Shown: positions 1 through 7,926 of the stretch, in pieces
Numbering within the stretch: the stretch's first letter is position 1
Layout: each line of letters begins with the position of its first letter
From: Acidimicrobiaceae bacterium
Lineage (GTDB): Bacteria > Actinomycetota > Acidimicrobiia > Acidimicrobiales > RAAP-2
Length of the DNA: 60,127 bases
Direction of reading: 5' to 3'
Assembly: GCA_003162395.1 (NCBI GenBank)
Contig: PMON01000076.1
Coordinates: 1 to 60,127, forward strand
Position numbers and translations under genes: made by a program
Notes under the pieces: generated by a model
Database searches by the model: none
Told to the model about the DNA's origin: nothing
Seen by the model: only the letters and a program-made list of their open reading frames with translations

Positions 1-186
1 AAGGCTCTGGGTGCTGATCAGGTCATTAAGGCGCAGGACAGGCATCTGAAGGAAATGGTCGCGGGAGGTGATGACACGCACCAAGGCGCATTGAAGGAGA
101 TGAAGGGCCGCTGGAAGAATCCCATAGCGGGAATGGTGTGGTACAGGAAGGCAAAGCGTGATTTTGCCGCTCTTCCCGAAGACTGA
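1..186 (+). CDS. C-terminal fragment of an unrecognised protein (5' end outside window)
   Basis: An open frame runs from the first base to a TGA at 184-186 and gives 61 residues. The fragment is hydrophilic and charged, rich in Lys, Asp and Glu, and ends in an Arg/Lys-rich stretch followed by ALPED. I do not recognise the family and see no catalytic motif. Codon use is clearly less GC-biased than in the rest of the window (AAG, ATT, GGA and GAA are common and the third position is often A or T). This may mean it was acquired or belongs to a different genomic segment. It reads toward the permease gene, with a gap of about 110 bases. That gap holds no clear terminator. Confidence 0.55.
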   Translation, partial: KALGADQVIKAQDRHLKEMVAGGDDTHQGALKEMKGRWKNPIAGMVWYRKAKRDFAALPED

Positions 187-295
187 TCGGCGACGCCTGA
201 AACGGAGGGCGGCTGGCGGGTTGCTTCTGCCACTGGTCGTGACGATGGCGATCGCGGCCGATGTTCGTCGTCGGCCTGCGCAAGTATGAGCAGCA

Positions 296-1462
296 GTGCA
301 CCGACCCGATGTCACTGAGGGCCCGCGTGCCGAGGTATCGAGCCGCATCGGGTGGGTGCTCGCGGTCGTTGGCGTCATCTGCGCGACGGCCGCGGTGCTC
401 GCCAGTCCGGGCGACGCCAGGGCTGCGGCTTCCCAGGACTGGCCCCCGTTCGTGCTCGTCGGCGGACTGCTGCTCATCGGCTGGGTTGCAGAGCACGATG
501 GCCTCTTCGCGGTCGCCGGGCACCGCATCGCACGGGTGACGACGAGCGGCGTCGGGCTCTTCATCGGCGCGACGATCGTCGTGGCAGTGGTGACGGCCCT
601 CCTCAACCTGGACACCTCCGTTGCCTTCCTTACACCGGTGCTCATCTACACGGCGAGGAGTCGAGGCATGGGCGAGGGCCCCATGCTCTACGGCGCGCTG
701 CTGCTCTCGAACGCGGGATCACTCTTCCTTCCTGGGTCGAACCTCACGAATCTGATCGTCCTTGGACACGTGCGGCTCACCGGAACGGCGTTCCTCGCGC
801 ACATGTGGGCGCCGGCGCTCGCCGCGCTCGTCGTGACCGCCGCCGTCGTCGCGATCGCGGGGCGCCACGAGCTGCGAGCGACGCCGCTGGCTGCCTCGCC
901 CCCGACCTCACCGGGCATCGGCGTCGGCGCGCTGAGCGTGCTTGCCGCGACAATCATCGTGCTGGTCGTCCCCGCCCCGGCGCTGCCGGTCGCCGCGGTG
1001 GGCATCGCCGCCGCCGTCGTCCGGGTCGCCCAAAGCCCAGATGTCGGCTCGCGAGTCCTCCAGACGCTCGACGTGCCGCTGCTCATCGGGCTCCTCGGGA
1101 TGGCCGTCTCGCTCGGCGCGCTGGGTCGCGGGTGGTCGGGACCGACGACGCTGCTGGCGCACCTCGACGCCACGGGCGGCGCGGTGGTCGCGGCAGTGGC
1201 CGCCATCGCGTGCAACAACCTCCCTGCGGCGTCCCTGCTCGCCGCCCGCACGCCGAAGGACCCCTTCGCGCTCCTCGTCGGGCTCAACCTGGGTCCCAAC
1301 CTGTGCGTGACGGGCTCGCTCGCCTGGCTGCTGTGGCTGAGGGCCGCGAGGTCGACCGGGGCCAGCCCCTCTCTTCGGTCGGCGAGCCGACTGGGCGTCG
1401 TGGTGGTGCCGGTCTCGATGGCCGCAGCCCTGGCGGTGCTCGCCGCGATGGGCACCCACTGA
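296..1462 (+). CDS. ArsB/NhaD/SLC13-like anion or ion permease
   Basis: A polytopic membrane protein of 388 residues with about ten hydrophobic segments from residue 18 to the C-terminus. Two signature stretches of the ion-transporter superfamily that includes ArsB and SLC13 permeases are visible. The first is NAGSLFLPGSNLTNLIV at about residue 139. The second is CNNLPAASLLAA at about residue 305, the inverted-repeat counterpart, with the helix-breaking Asn-Asn-Leu-Pro. Family knowledge suggests export of an oxyanion such as arsenite or uptake of a carboxylate. The substrate cannot be read from the sequence, and no arsR, arsC or other ars gene is adjacent. The nearest ArsR-type regulator is 44 kb away in its own operon. 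The start chosen is ATG 296, 25 residues before the first membrane segment. A CapA-like gene follows after 47 bases on the same strand. Confidence 0.75.
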   Translation: MHRPDVTEGPRAEVSSRIGWVLAVVGVICATAAVLASPGDARAAASQDWPPFVLVGGLLLIGWVAEHDGLFAVAGHRIARVTTSGVGLFIGATIVVAVVTALLNLDTSVAFLTPVLIYTARSRGMGEGPMLYGALLLSNAGSLFLPGSNLTNLIVLGHVRLTGTAFLAHMWAPALAALVVTAAVVAIAGRHELRATPLAASPPTSPGIGVGALSVLAATIIVLVVPAPALPVAAVGIAAAVVRVAQSPDVGSRVLQTLDVPLLIGLLGMAVSLGALGRGWSGPTTLLAHLDATGGAVVAAVAAIACNNLPAASLLAARTPKDPFALLVGLNLGPNLCVTGSLAWLLWLRAARSTGASPSLRSASRLGVVVVPVSMAAALAVLAAMGTH

Positions 1463-1509
1463 CGCGGCTGCCGGATGGGCTCCCCCGGCCGGATTAGGTT
1501 CGCTCGCTG

Positions 1510-2805
1510 GTGACCTCGACGATTTCCGACCGCGCGACGGCCCGACCCGAGGCTCCCGCCGCGCCACTGACGCGCCCGAGCGGTCCGATGCCGCCGAGGC
1601 ACGCCGGGATACAGACGATCTCGAGGCGCGTGCGCCGCAACAGGTTCGTCGCGGCGACCCTCGTGCTCGCCGTCGCCCTCGTCGCTGGCACCGCACTCCT
1701 CGGCGGCGCGAGGTCGTCGAACGCCCCTACCCAGGGCTCCCCGAGATTCATCCCGCAGGACGCGAGACTCAGATCGGACTGGGACGGGGACGGCAAGCCC
1801 GTCACCTTCGTCTTCGCCGGTGACGTGAACTTCCAGGGACCCAGCGTGATCGCGAGCCGGCTGGCCGAGGACCCGCGGACGGCGCTCGGCCCCGGGGCCG
1901 CGAGGCTCCTCGCGCACTCGAACCTCTCGATGGTCAACTTCGAGTCGGCCCTGACCTTCGGCGGGTGCCCGATCCCGCAGCCCAAGACCTACGTGTTCTT
2001 CGCCCCGCCGGCGGCGATCACGGCATTCGAGGGTGCGCGCACGACGCTCGTGACCGAGGCGAACAACCACGGCGAGGACTGCGGGCAACCCGGGCTCCTC
2101 CAGGCGCTCACGATCAGGGCACGGACTCGCTACCACATCATTGGCATCGGCAAGAACGTCGCGGGGGCACTTGCGTCCTACCAGGCCGTCATTCGAGGCG
2201 AGCACGTCGGGATCATCGCGGCGACCCAGGTGATCGACACGGACCTCGTCAGCACCTGGACCGCGACTGGCACGCAGCCGGGTCTGGCGTCCGCCTACGA
2301 GGTCCAAGAGCTCGTGCGCGCCGTCTCGGCAGCGAGGCGGATCGACGACACCGTGATCGTCTTTCTGCACTGGGGGATCCAGCTCGACGCGTGCCCAGAC
2401 GCGATCCAAGAGCCCCTCGCGACCGAGCTGGTTCGTGCGGGCGCGGACATCGTGATCGGCAGCCACGCACACGTCCTGCTCGGCGCGGGCTATCTCGGCC
2501 GGGCGCTCGTCGACTACGGGCTCGGGAACTTCGCGTTCTACAACGACCCGTTCCCGACGGACCTCAGCGGGTCGCTCGCCGTCGCGGCGACCGGGCGGCA
2601 CATCGACGCGTACACCTGGCGTCCCGCCATCATCGAGAACGACCTCCCGGTGCCCGCGACCGGCGCCGCTGCCGCACAGGTCCAGGCACGGTTCGCCGCC
2701 GCCAGGGCGTGCACGAACCTCTCGGGTCGACCGACCACGCCGCTCGCGTCGAACGAGACCGAGCGTGCGGCGCTCGCGTCGTCGAGCCAGGGCCAGCTTC
2801 CCTGA
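1510..2805 (+). CDS. CapA-family protein (poly-gamma-glutamate/capsule synthesis-type metallophosphatase fold)
   Basis: A 431-residue protein with a GTG start. It has a cytoplasmic Arg-rich N-terminus, one membrane segment at about residues 44-66 (ATLVLAVALVAGTALLGG), then an extracytoplasmic CapA domain. Seen motifs are FVFAGDVNF (metal-site Asp), MVNFESALT, TEANNHGEDCG, FLHWGIQLD, GADIVIGSHAHVLLG and YGLGNFAFYN. These are the usual order for PGA_cap proteins of the calcineurin-like fold. Family members act in anionic capsule polymer export or trimming, but many actinobacterial copies have no assigned substrate, and no capBC genes are present. It lies just upstream of the polysaccharide locus, so a role at the cell surface is plausible by inference. 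It converges with the YpsA-like gene, 14 bases away. Confidence 0.85.
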   Translation: MTSTISDRATARPEAPAAPLTRPSGPMPPRHAGIQTISRRVRRNRFVAATLVLAVALVAGTALLGGARSSNAPTQGSPRFIPQDARLRSDWDGDGKPVTFVFAGDVNFQGPSVIASRLAEDPRTALGPGAARLLAHSNLSMVNFESALTFGGCPIPQPKTYVFFAPPAAITAFEGARTTLVTEANNHGEDCGQPGLLQALTIRARTRYHIIGIGKNVAGALASYQAVIRGEHVGIIAATQVIDTDLVSTWTATGTQPGLASAYEVQELVRAVSAARRIDDTVIVFLHWGIQLDACPDAIQEPLATELVRAGADIVIGSHAHVLLGAGYLGRALVDYGLGNFAFYNDPFPTDLSGSLAVAATGRHIDAYTWRPAIIENDLPVPATGAAAAQVQARFAAARACTNLSGRPTTPLASNETERAALASSSQGQLP

Positions 2806-2819
2806 GAGGGGCTGGGACC

Positions 2820-3356
2820 TCAGACCAGCAGGTCGCGGTGGGCGTCGAAGAACCGGCGGGTCGCCGCGTAGATGCCGGGCTCCTCGCTCTCCCTCGGCCC
2901 CGCCACCGTCAGCGTGCAGCCCGCGCCGAGGGACGCGACGAGCGCGGCGAGCCGGCCACCGGCGTTGCCATGGAGCAGGTCGACGGCGTCGGCCGGCGTG
3001 CGCCGCTCTTTGGCTCGGGCGACGGCGAGCTGGGTGCCCCGGGACGAGATCGGGCCGAGCGAGACGACGAGCAGGCCGTCGGCGTCATCGACGTTGCGGA
3101 TCGTCCGCACCGCGGGGTCCCCGGACGCCGCCTCACTGAAGGCCGGATACGCCGCGAGCACACCCGGGGGCACGGGGAAGTCCTCCGCCCATCCGCCGTG
3201 CGGCACCCAACCGCCGTAGGCGATGCCGTTCTCGAGCGCGAAATCGGCCGCGGCCCGGTCCGCGCCGGTCTGCCCACCGGTGAGCACCTTTTCGACCCAC
3301 GAGTGCGCGAGAGGGGGATTCGGCCGCCGAGTGGAATCTCGTTCAGGTCGCACCAT
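2820..3356 (-). CDS. Putative molybdenum carrier / YpsA-like SLOG-fold protein
   Basis: A 178-residue protein starting at ATG 3356; a TTG 36 bases further upstream is a weaker alternative. The diagnostic N-terminal loop VLTGGQTGADRAAADFA and the following GGWVPHGGWAEDF match the putative molybdenum carrier family, which has a Rossmann-like SLOG/LOG fold that binds a nucleotide or cofactor ligand. Further matches are the central SLGPISSRGTQLAVARAKE and the ADGLLVVS strand. The biochemical function of the family is not settled. The molybdenum-carrier name comes from one structure, and related SLOG proteins are proposed nucleotide sensors. It stands alone between the convergent CapA gene and the divergent GH16 gene, so context adds nothing. 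Confidence 0.8.
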   Translation of the reverse strand: MVRPERDSTRRPNPPLAHSWVEKVLTGGQTGADRAAADFALENGIAYGGWVPHGGWAEDFPVPPGVLAAYPAFSEAASGDPAVRTIRNVDDADGLLVVSLGPISSRGTQLAVARAKERRTPADAVDLLHGNAGGRLAALVASLGAGCTLTVAGPRESEEPGIYAATRRFFDAHRDLLV

Positions 3357-3435
3357 CAGAGTTTGTCGGAGTGAACCATCGGTTGCCCCCAAGGACGTGC
3401 GGCAGTGCGGTCTGTGAGCGTCGCTTTGTTCGTCG

Positions 3436-3474
3436 AATTAGATCAAATAGGGGTGTGTCACATTTTCTCTAATT
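3436..3474. promoter_or_regulatory. Inverted repeat in an AT-rich island upstream of the first GH16 gene
   Basis: AATTAGA at 3436-3442 and its exact complement TCTAATT at 3468-3474 are separated by 25 bases. They lie in the most AT-rich stretch of this part of the window, between the divergently read YpsA-like and GH16 genes. A TTGACA hexamer follows at 3484-3489, but no convincing -10 element is seen at the right distance. An operator or promoter role is inferred from position only. Confidence 0.35.
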
Positions 3475-3533
3475 GCGGCGCTGTTGACAGGTCGTGGGCG
3501 GTTCCGTGACCTTCGGATGCGACGTTGTACCTC

Positions 3534-4622
3534 GTGACTTGCGACCTGCACGACGCCACCACCATCAGTCAGTCCAGGATCGCGGTACGAAGGGTCCACT
3601 CGCGCCTCGACAGGTCCTGGGGCCGCGGGTTCCTGACGGTCCGGGTGCGGCACCTCGTCGCGCTCGCGGCGGCCGTGAGCTCGCTCATCGCGATGACGGG
3701 CCCAGGTGCCAGCGCCGCCCCCTACGGGAAGCGCGCCTTGGGCGGCGGTGTCCTGCGGGCGTTCTCGGAGTCACGCAACCTCCCCTCGAGCTCGTGGTAC
3801 CACGACGGCCATCACCACCGTCGCCACCAGCCGCCCAGCTGGACGCCGCCGCCCACCACCACGACGACCACGACCACCACGACGACGACGCTGCCCACGC
3901 CCTCGGGAGGCAGCACCCCATACCCGAATGGCATCGTGGACGCCTCCGAGCCCTCAGGGATGGCTCCGCCTGCCGCCGACGCGGTGCCCGGGTCCACCCA
4001 GAGCTATGTGAATGACTTCACGGGCTCGAGCCTGCCGAGCGGCTGGTACACCTTCAGCGGCCAGCCTGGCGGCGACCCCGGCGCCCAATGGGCCAGCAAC
4101 CACGTCGAGATCAGCGGGGGCACGCTCCAGCTCAATACCTGGCAGGACCCCGCGTACGGGAACAAGTGGGTGGCCGGCGGCGTCTGCCAGTGCTCCGTCG
4201 CCAACACCTATGCCTCCTACTTCATCCGCTCGCGCACGACGGGGCCCGGCCCGACCATGGTGCAGCTGCTGTGGCCCGATGCCCACGTGTGGCCCCCCGA
4301 AGTCGACTTCAGCGAGACCGACGGCACCACTTCGCACACGAGCGCGACCGTGCACTGGAGCTCGTCGAACCAGCAGGACCAGCGGCGGGCGTCCATCGAC
4401 ATGGCCCAGTGGCACACGTGGGGTGTCATCTGGACGCCGAGCGAGATCATCTACACTGTGGACGGCGAGGAGTGGGGTTCGGTGAAGGTTGCGTCTGAAA
4501 TCCCAAGTCAGTCGATGACCCTGGACCTCACCCAGCAGACGTGGTGCGCCTCCGGTTGGGCGTGCCCGTCGTCGTCGCAATCGATGTTGGTCGACTGGGT
4601 CGCCGAGTACAGCCCTTCGTGA
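3534..4622 (+). CDS. Secreted glycoside hydrolase family 16 protein with His-rich and poly-Thr linker
   Basis: The 362-residue protein begins with a long basic N-terminus and a hydrophobic signal segment (LVALAAAVSSLIAMTG, ending ASA). A GTG at 3645 would give a compact signal peptide and may be the true start; a TTG at 3525 is also in frame. After the signal come a His-rich patch (WYHDGHHHRRHQ), a run of twelve Thr encoded at 3855-3890 and a Pro/Ser linker. The catalytic beta-jelly-roll runs from about residue 155 to the end. The GH16 signature PPEVDFSETDG keeps the nucleophile Glu, the Asp and the acid/base Glu (ExDxxE). GH16 enzymes cut or transglycosylate beta-1,3/1,4-glucans, galactans and related chains outside the cell. 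A paralogue at 13187-14077 closes the same polysaccharide locus, which suggests that both trim or remodel its product. Confidence 0.85.
   Translation: MTCDLHDATTISQSRIAVRRVHSRLDRSWGRGFLTVRVRHLVALAAAVSSLIAMTGPGASAAPYGKRALGGGVLRAFSESRNLPSSSWYHDGHHHRRHQPPSWTPPPTTTTTTTTTTTTLPTPSGGSTPYPNGIVDASEPSGMAPPAADAVPGSTQSYVNDFTGSSLPSGWYTFSGQPGGDPGAQWASNHVEISGGTLQLNTWQDPAYGNKWVAGGVCQCSVANTYASYFIRSRTTGPGPTMVQLLWPDAHVWPPEVDFSETDGTTSHTSATVHWSSSNQQDQRRASIDMAQWHTWGVIWTPSEIIYTVDGEEWGSVKVASEIPSQSMTLDLTQQTWCASGWACPSSSQSMLVDWVAEYSPS
3855..3890 (+). repeat. ACC/ACG trinucleotide tract encoding twelve threonines
   Basis: Twelve consecutive Thr codons, a mixture of ACC and ACG, lie in the linker between the signal region and the GH16 domain. 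Loss or gain of units would keep the frame and only change linker length. Such Thr/Pro linkers in secreted actinobacterial enzymes are often O-mannosylated; that is family knowledge and not visible here. Confidence 0.8.
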
Positions 4623-4980
4623 CCTCGAGCCCCCGGAGGATTGCCCGCGTGCGCGCGGGCCGCGTCGACCAGCCACCCGCACGGATGACTCGCGCCGGCC
4701 GACGCGTGTCGAGTCGGCGGCTGGGCTCGTGGGGTGGGGCGTGCCGGGTGCTCGTCGTCCGGCTTGTTGACAAACCAACCTGGCCCTCGTCGCTGCGTCG
4801 CGACGGTCGGCGCCAGCCCCTCACCGCGGCGTCACCAGCACCATGCAACTGCACGTCAGAGCGGCGTGCCACGATGTCAAAACCAGTTTGTCGCGGCGTG
4901 CGAAATCGCGCACGTTCGATTGACAATTCACCTAGTCTCGGCAAGGCTTTGGAGCGCAAGGGCTGATGAGGAGGACCACC
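4623..4980. other. Gene-free region between GH16 and the first glycosyltransferase
   Basis: The 358 bases hold no frame with gene-like features. A hairpin lies just after the GH16 stop (see 4643-4660). A TTGACA hexamer at 4920-4925 may be a -35 element for the glycosyltransferase operon, but no clear -10 follows. The stretch 4850-4940 is locally less GC-rich, as expected for a promoter zone. Confidence 0.4.
4643..4660 (+). terminator. Perfect GC hairpin without U-tract after the GH16 gene
   Basis: GCCCGCG at 4643-4649 pairs perfectly with CGCGGGC at 4654-4660 across a four-base loop, 20 bases after the GH16 stop codon. No T run follows. Hairpins of this kind without a T run are common at the ends of actinobacterial transcripts. 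Confidence 0.5.
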
Positions 4981-5763
4981 GTGCGAACGGCCAGCCCGGC
5001 GCTCTTGTCGGACACCGTGGGTGACGATGTTTGGCACGGAACTGTGCAGACCAATCCTGTCCCTTCTCGAACATCACCGACCGTCTCGGTCATCATCCCC
5101 ACGCTCAACGAAGCGGGGAATCTCCCCTATGTGCTGAACACAGTGCCGAGGTGGGTCGACGAGGTGATCATCGTCGACGGGAGGTCCCGCGACGACTCCG
5201 CCCGCGTCGCGCGCGTGCTCCGGCCCGACGCCCGGATCGTGCACCAGTCCCGACGGGGCAAGGGCGCCGCGCTTCGCGCGGGGCTCGAGTCCGCGAAGGG
5301 CGACATCCTCGTGCTCATGGACGCCGACGGCTCGATGGACGGTCGCGACATCGAGGCGTTCCGAGACGCGCTCGTCGCGGGCGCCGACTACGTCAAGGGC
5401 AGCCGATTCGTCGACGGAGGGGGCTCAACGGACATCACGAGGCTCCGGCGGTTCGGCGACGCCGGGATCTGCCTGCTAATCCGGATTTTCTTTGGTGCGC
5501 GCTACAGCGACGGCACGTATGGTTTCAAGGCGCTCTGGGCGAAGCAGCTCAGCGCGATTCGAATTGACACGGACGGGTTCGAAGTGGAACTGCTGATCGA
5601 CATCCGAGCGCACCGAGCGGGATTGAAGACAGCCGAGGTCCCTTGCTTCGAGACGAACCGCATTCACGGGGCGAGCAACCTCAACGCGATGAGCGACGGG
5701 CTCCGCTGCCTGCGCGTCATCCTCCGTGAGCGTCTTCGGAGGTACCGTGTTCCGTCGAACTGA
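4981..5763 (+). CDS. Family 2 glycosyltransferase, dolichyl-phosphate-mannose-synthase-like
   Basis: A cytosolic GT-A enzyme of 260 residues with no membrane segment. Motifs in order are VSVIIPTLNEAGNL, VDEVIIVDGRSRDDS, GKGAALRAGL, GDILVLMDADGSMD (the DxD-type metal site) and GADYVKGSRFV. This is the pattern of GT2 enzymes that move a sugar from a nucleotide donor to a polyprenyl-phosphate or a growing chain. The start was set at GTG 4981 because AGGAGG at 4969-4974 sits six bases before it; the in-frame ATG at 4966 overlaps that ribosome-binding site. It is the first gene of the coupled polysaccharide operon and its end overlaps the next gene by 17 bases. Donor and acceptor cannot be read from the sequence. 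Confidence 0.85.
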   Translation: MRTASPALLSDTVGDDVWHGTVQTNPVPSRTSPTVSVIIPTLNEAGNLPYVLNTVPRWVDEVIIVDGRSRDDSARVARVLRPDARIVHQSRRGKGAALRAGLESAKGDILVLMDADGSMDGRDIEAFRDALVAGADYVKGSRFVDGGGSTDITRLRRFGDAGICLLIRIFFGARYSDGTYGFKALWAKQLSAIRIDTDGFEVELLIDIRAHRAGLKTAEVPCFETNRIHGASNLNAMSDGLRCLRVILRERLRRYRVPSN

Positions 5764-6907
5764 CGACCTGGCTGGTCGCGGTGCGCGTGCATCGGGACAG
5801 CGCACTCGCATTCTCGTCGCGGGGCCAGGGTCGTCGACGACGATCCCCGGCATCATCGTCTCTGAGATCGTCTACGCGATGGCGCAGTCGGCGCCCGTTA
5901 CGCGAGTCGAGGTCGACCTTGGCCTCGACTTCACGGTCGGCCTACACCGAGCGCCTTCGCTCGCCGTCGCCCACCACAGCTCGAATGGTCGGAGTGTCGC
6001 GCACCTGCGCGCACCCGACAGCGCGCGATTCCGCGCGCAGGCATTCAAGGAGTGGCTGAGCCCCGAGGTGGGCACCGCGATCGCGTACGCATGGCCGGGG
6101 ATCGACAACTCCTGGGTCAAGCAGTTTGTGCAGGTCGCCCGCGCAGCGGGGATCACGACCGTGGTCGCCGTGGCGAGCCTCCCGAGCTCGAGCAGGGTGC
6201 GCGCGTTCACGCTCGCCGACGACGTCGCGCGCGCGGACCTCGTGCTCGTGGGTGACCCCGACGACGCCACGGCGCTCGTCACCGCATTCGGAGGCGGCGG
6301 ACCGGTCGTCGAGTCCCACCGAGCGCTCTCGCTGTCGCGCCGGGGCCCGTACTCCTCGCAGCACCAGATCACCGCCTTCCTGCCCCGAGACAGCACCGCA
6401 ACGCTCTCGACGCTCCTCGCCGCGTTCGACGCGATCCCCGAGGCGTGGATCAACGACTACCACCTGCAGGTCGTGATGCGCCACGGCGGCCAGATCTTCC
6501 CCGAGATGGTGGCCAACAGCTATCACGCCGACCACGTCAACCTCATCAGCAAGGAGCTCACGACGCCGAGCTTCGAGGAGCTGTGCGCGACCTCGTCGGT
6601 ACTCGGCGTCGCCGATCCGGCGCACGACTCGCGCGCCTTCGCCACGGCGATCGACTTCGGCATCGCGACCGTCGTGCTCTCCAACACCACCTTGCCCGAG
6701 GTCGGGCGCAGCTACGTCGGCGGCCTCCTTGCGGACCTCACGCATCCCGCGTCGGTGCACGTCGCGCTCATCCACGCGCTGCGCCTGGCCGAGCTCAGCT
6801 TCCCGAGTCCCGACGCCTGGGACGAGCTGGCACAGCGGCTCGATGAGTCGCATCGCTCAAGGATCCCCGCGGCCCGGCTCCTCGAGTCCGCCGCGAATGC
6901 GGGATGA
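5747..6907 (+). CDS. Unassigned protein, possibly a GT-B-fold glycosyltransferase
   Basis: A 386-residue soluble protein. GTG 5747 was chosen because GGAGG at 5738-5742 lies just before it, inside the preceding gene; an upstream in-frame GTG at 5726 is the alternative. The N-terminal RILVAGPGSSTTIPGIIVSEIVYAMA and the C-terminal part (GVADPAHDSRAFATAIDFGIATVVLSNTTLPEVG) resemble the two Rossmann-like halves of GT-B enzymes, where a C-terminal acidic site holds the nucleotide sugar. I cannot name a family from motifs. The position between two GT2 genes, with overlaps on both sides (17 bases and ATGA), supports a role in making the same polymer. A regulatory or polymer-length function is equally open. 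Confidence 0.55.
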   Translation: MFRRTDDLAGRGARASGQRTRILVAGPGSSTTIPGIIVSEIVYAMAQSAPVTRVEVDLGLDFTVGLHRAPSLAVAHHSSNGRSVAHLRAPDSARFRAQAFKEWLSPEVGTAIAYAWPGIDNSWVKQFVQVARAAGITTVVAVASLPSSSRVRAFTLADDVARADLVLVGDPDDATALVTAFGGGGPVVESHRALSLSRRGPYSSQHQITAFLPRDSTATLSTLLAAFDAIPEAWINDYHLQVVMRHGGQIFPEMVANSYHADHVNLISKELTTPSFEELCATSSVLGVADPAHDSRAFATAIDFGIATVVLSNTTLPEVGRSYVGGLLADLTHPASVHVALIHALRLAELSFPSPDAWDELAQRLDESHRSRIPAARLLESAANAG

Positions 6908-7917
6908 ACGTCACCGTCATCATCTGCGCCTACACCCTCGAACGCTGGGACGCCCTCAAGAACGCAGTCGGATCGTGCCGTGCACAGACCCGTCGGCCGG
7001 ACCAGGTCGTCGTGGTCATCGACCACAATGACGAGCTGTGGGACCGTGCGACCCGCGAGCTCGAGGGGGCCGCCGTCGTCGCCAACGCCTTCACGAAGGG
7101 ACTGTCCGGGGCCCGCAACACGGGCGTCGAGGCATCGCACGGCGAGATCATCGTGTTCCTCGATGACGACGCGTTCGCGGACCCCGACTGGCTCGCGGCA
7201 CTCTGCGCACCGTTCGAGGACGACACGGTTGCGGGGGTCGGGGGCTGGATCGTGCCCGAGTGGCAGCAAGACGCCGCCGCCTGGTTTCCCGAGACGTACT
7301 ACTGGATCCTCGGCTGCAGCTACCGAGGGCTCCCGCAGAGCGGTGCGACGCTGCGCAACCCCATCGGGGCGAACATGGCGATCCGACGCCGTGTCTTTGC
7401 CGCGGTGGGCGGCTTCACGTCGGGCATCGGTCGGATCGGCAAGGTCCCGCTCGGCTGCGAGGAGACCGAGCTGTGCATCCGCTACACCGCCTTCGCGCCC
7501 GGCGATCGATTCGTCCTCACCCGTGACGCGGTCGTGCATCACCTCGTGCCGCCGTCGCGCCTGAGCTGGCGTTACTTCCGCTCGCGCTGCTGGGCCGAGG
7601 GATTGTCGAAGGCAGCGGTGTCATCGCTGGTCGGCTCGAAGTCAGGGCTTGCCTCGGAGCGAGTGCACCTCGCACGATCGCTGCCGCGCGAGCTGGGTGC
7701 GTGCATTCGCCAGCTGCCGAGGCACCCGCGTGAAGCCGCGACCAAGGGCTCGCTGATTCTCGCCGGCGCTTCCATCGCGGCGGCGGGTCTCGTCCGAGGC
7801 AACGCGGCGCTGCGTCGCGAGCCCATCAAGCCCGGGGGCGACGAGCTGAAACTGAGCGCATCGAGCGAGGGGGACTCGGACGGGACGCTCCCGTTTGGTG
7901 CACGACGCGCCGGTTAG
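6904..7917 (+). CDS. Family 2 glycosyltransferase
   Basis: A 337-residue enzyme starting at ATG 6904, which overlaps the previous stop as ATGA. The GT-A domain fills residues 1-225: MNVTVIICAYTLERW, GLSGARNTGVEAS, GEIIVFLDDDAFADPDWL (DDD metal site) and a later CEETELCIRY, corresponding to the ED catalytic-base region. A short hydrophobic segment (SLILAGASIAAAGLV) at about residue 290 may anchor or dock the protein on the membrane. The family includes rhamnosyl- and glucosyltransferases of cell-wall and exopolysaccharide synthesis. The substrate is not predictable. Confidence 0.85.
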   Translation: MNVTVIICAYTLERWDALKNAVGSCRAQTRRPDQVVVVIDHNDELWDRATRELEGAAVVANAFTKGLSGARNTGVEASHGEIIVFLDDDAFADPDWLAALCAPFEDDTVAGVGGWIVPEWQQDAAAWFPETYYWILGCSYRGLPQSGATLRNPIGANMAIRRRVFAAVGGFTSGIGRIGKVPLGCEETELCIRYTAFAPGDRFVLTRDAVVHHLVPPSRLSWRYFRSRCWAEGLSKAAVSSLVGSKSGLASERVHLARSLPRELGACIRQLPRHPREAATKGSLILAGASIAAAGLVRGNAALRREPIKPGGDELKLSASSEGDSDGTLPFGARRAG

Positions 7918-7926
7918 TTTGTGTGA

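Noticed and set aside
688-2601. A 637-codon minus-strand frame across the permease and CapA genes
   Set aside because: It is an Arg-rich antisense shadow of two clear genes and has no family motif.
2802-2824. CTGAG/CTCAG pair between the CapA and YpsA-like genes as a terminator
   Set aside because: A five-base stem with a long loop is too weak.
3484-3512. Promoter for the first GH16 gene from TTGACA 3484-3489
   Set aside because: No acceptable -10 hexamer lies 16-19 bases downstream.
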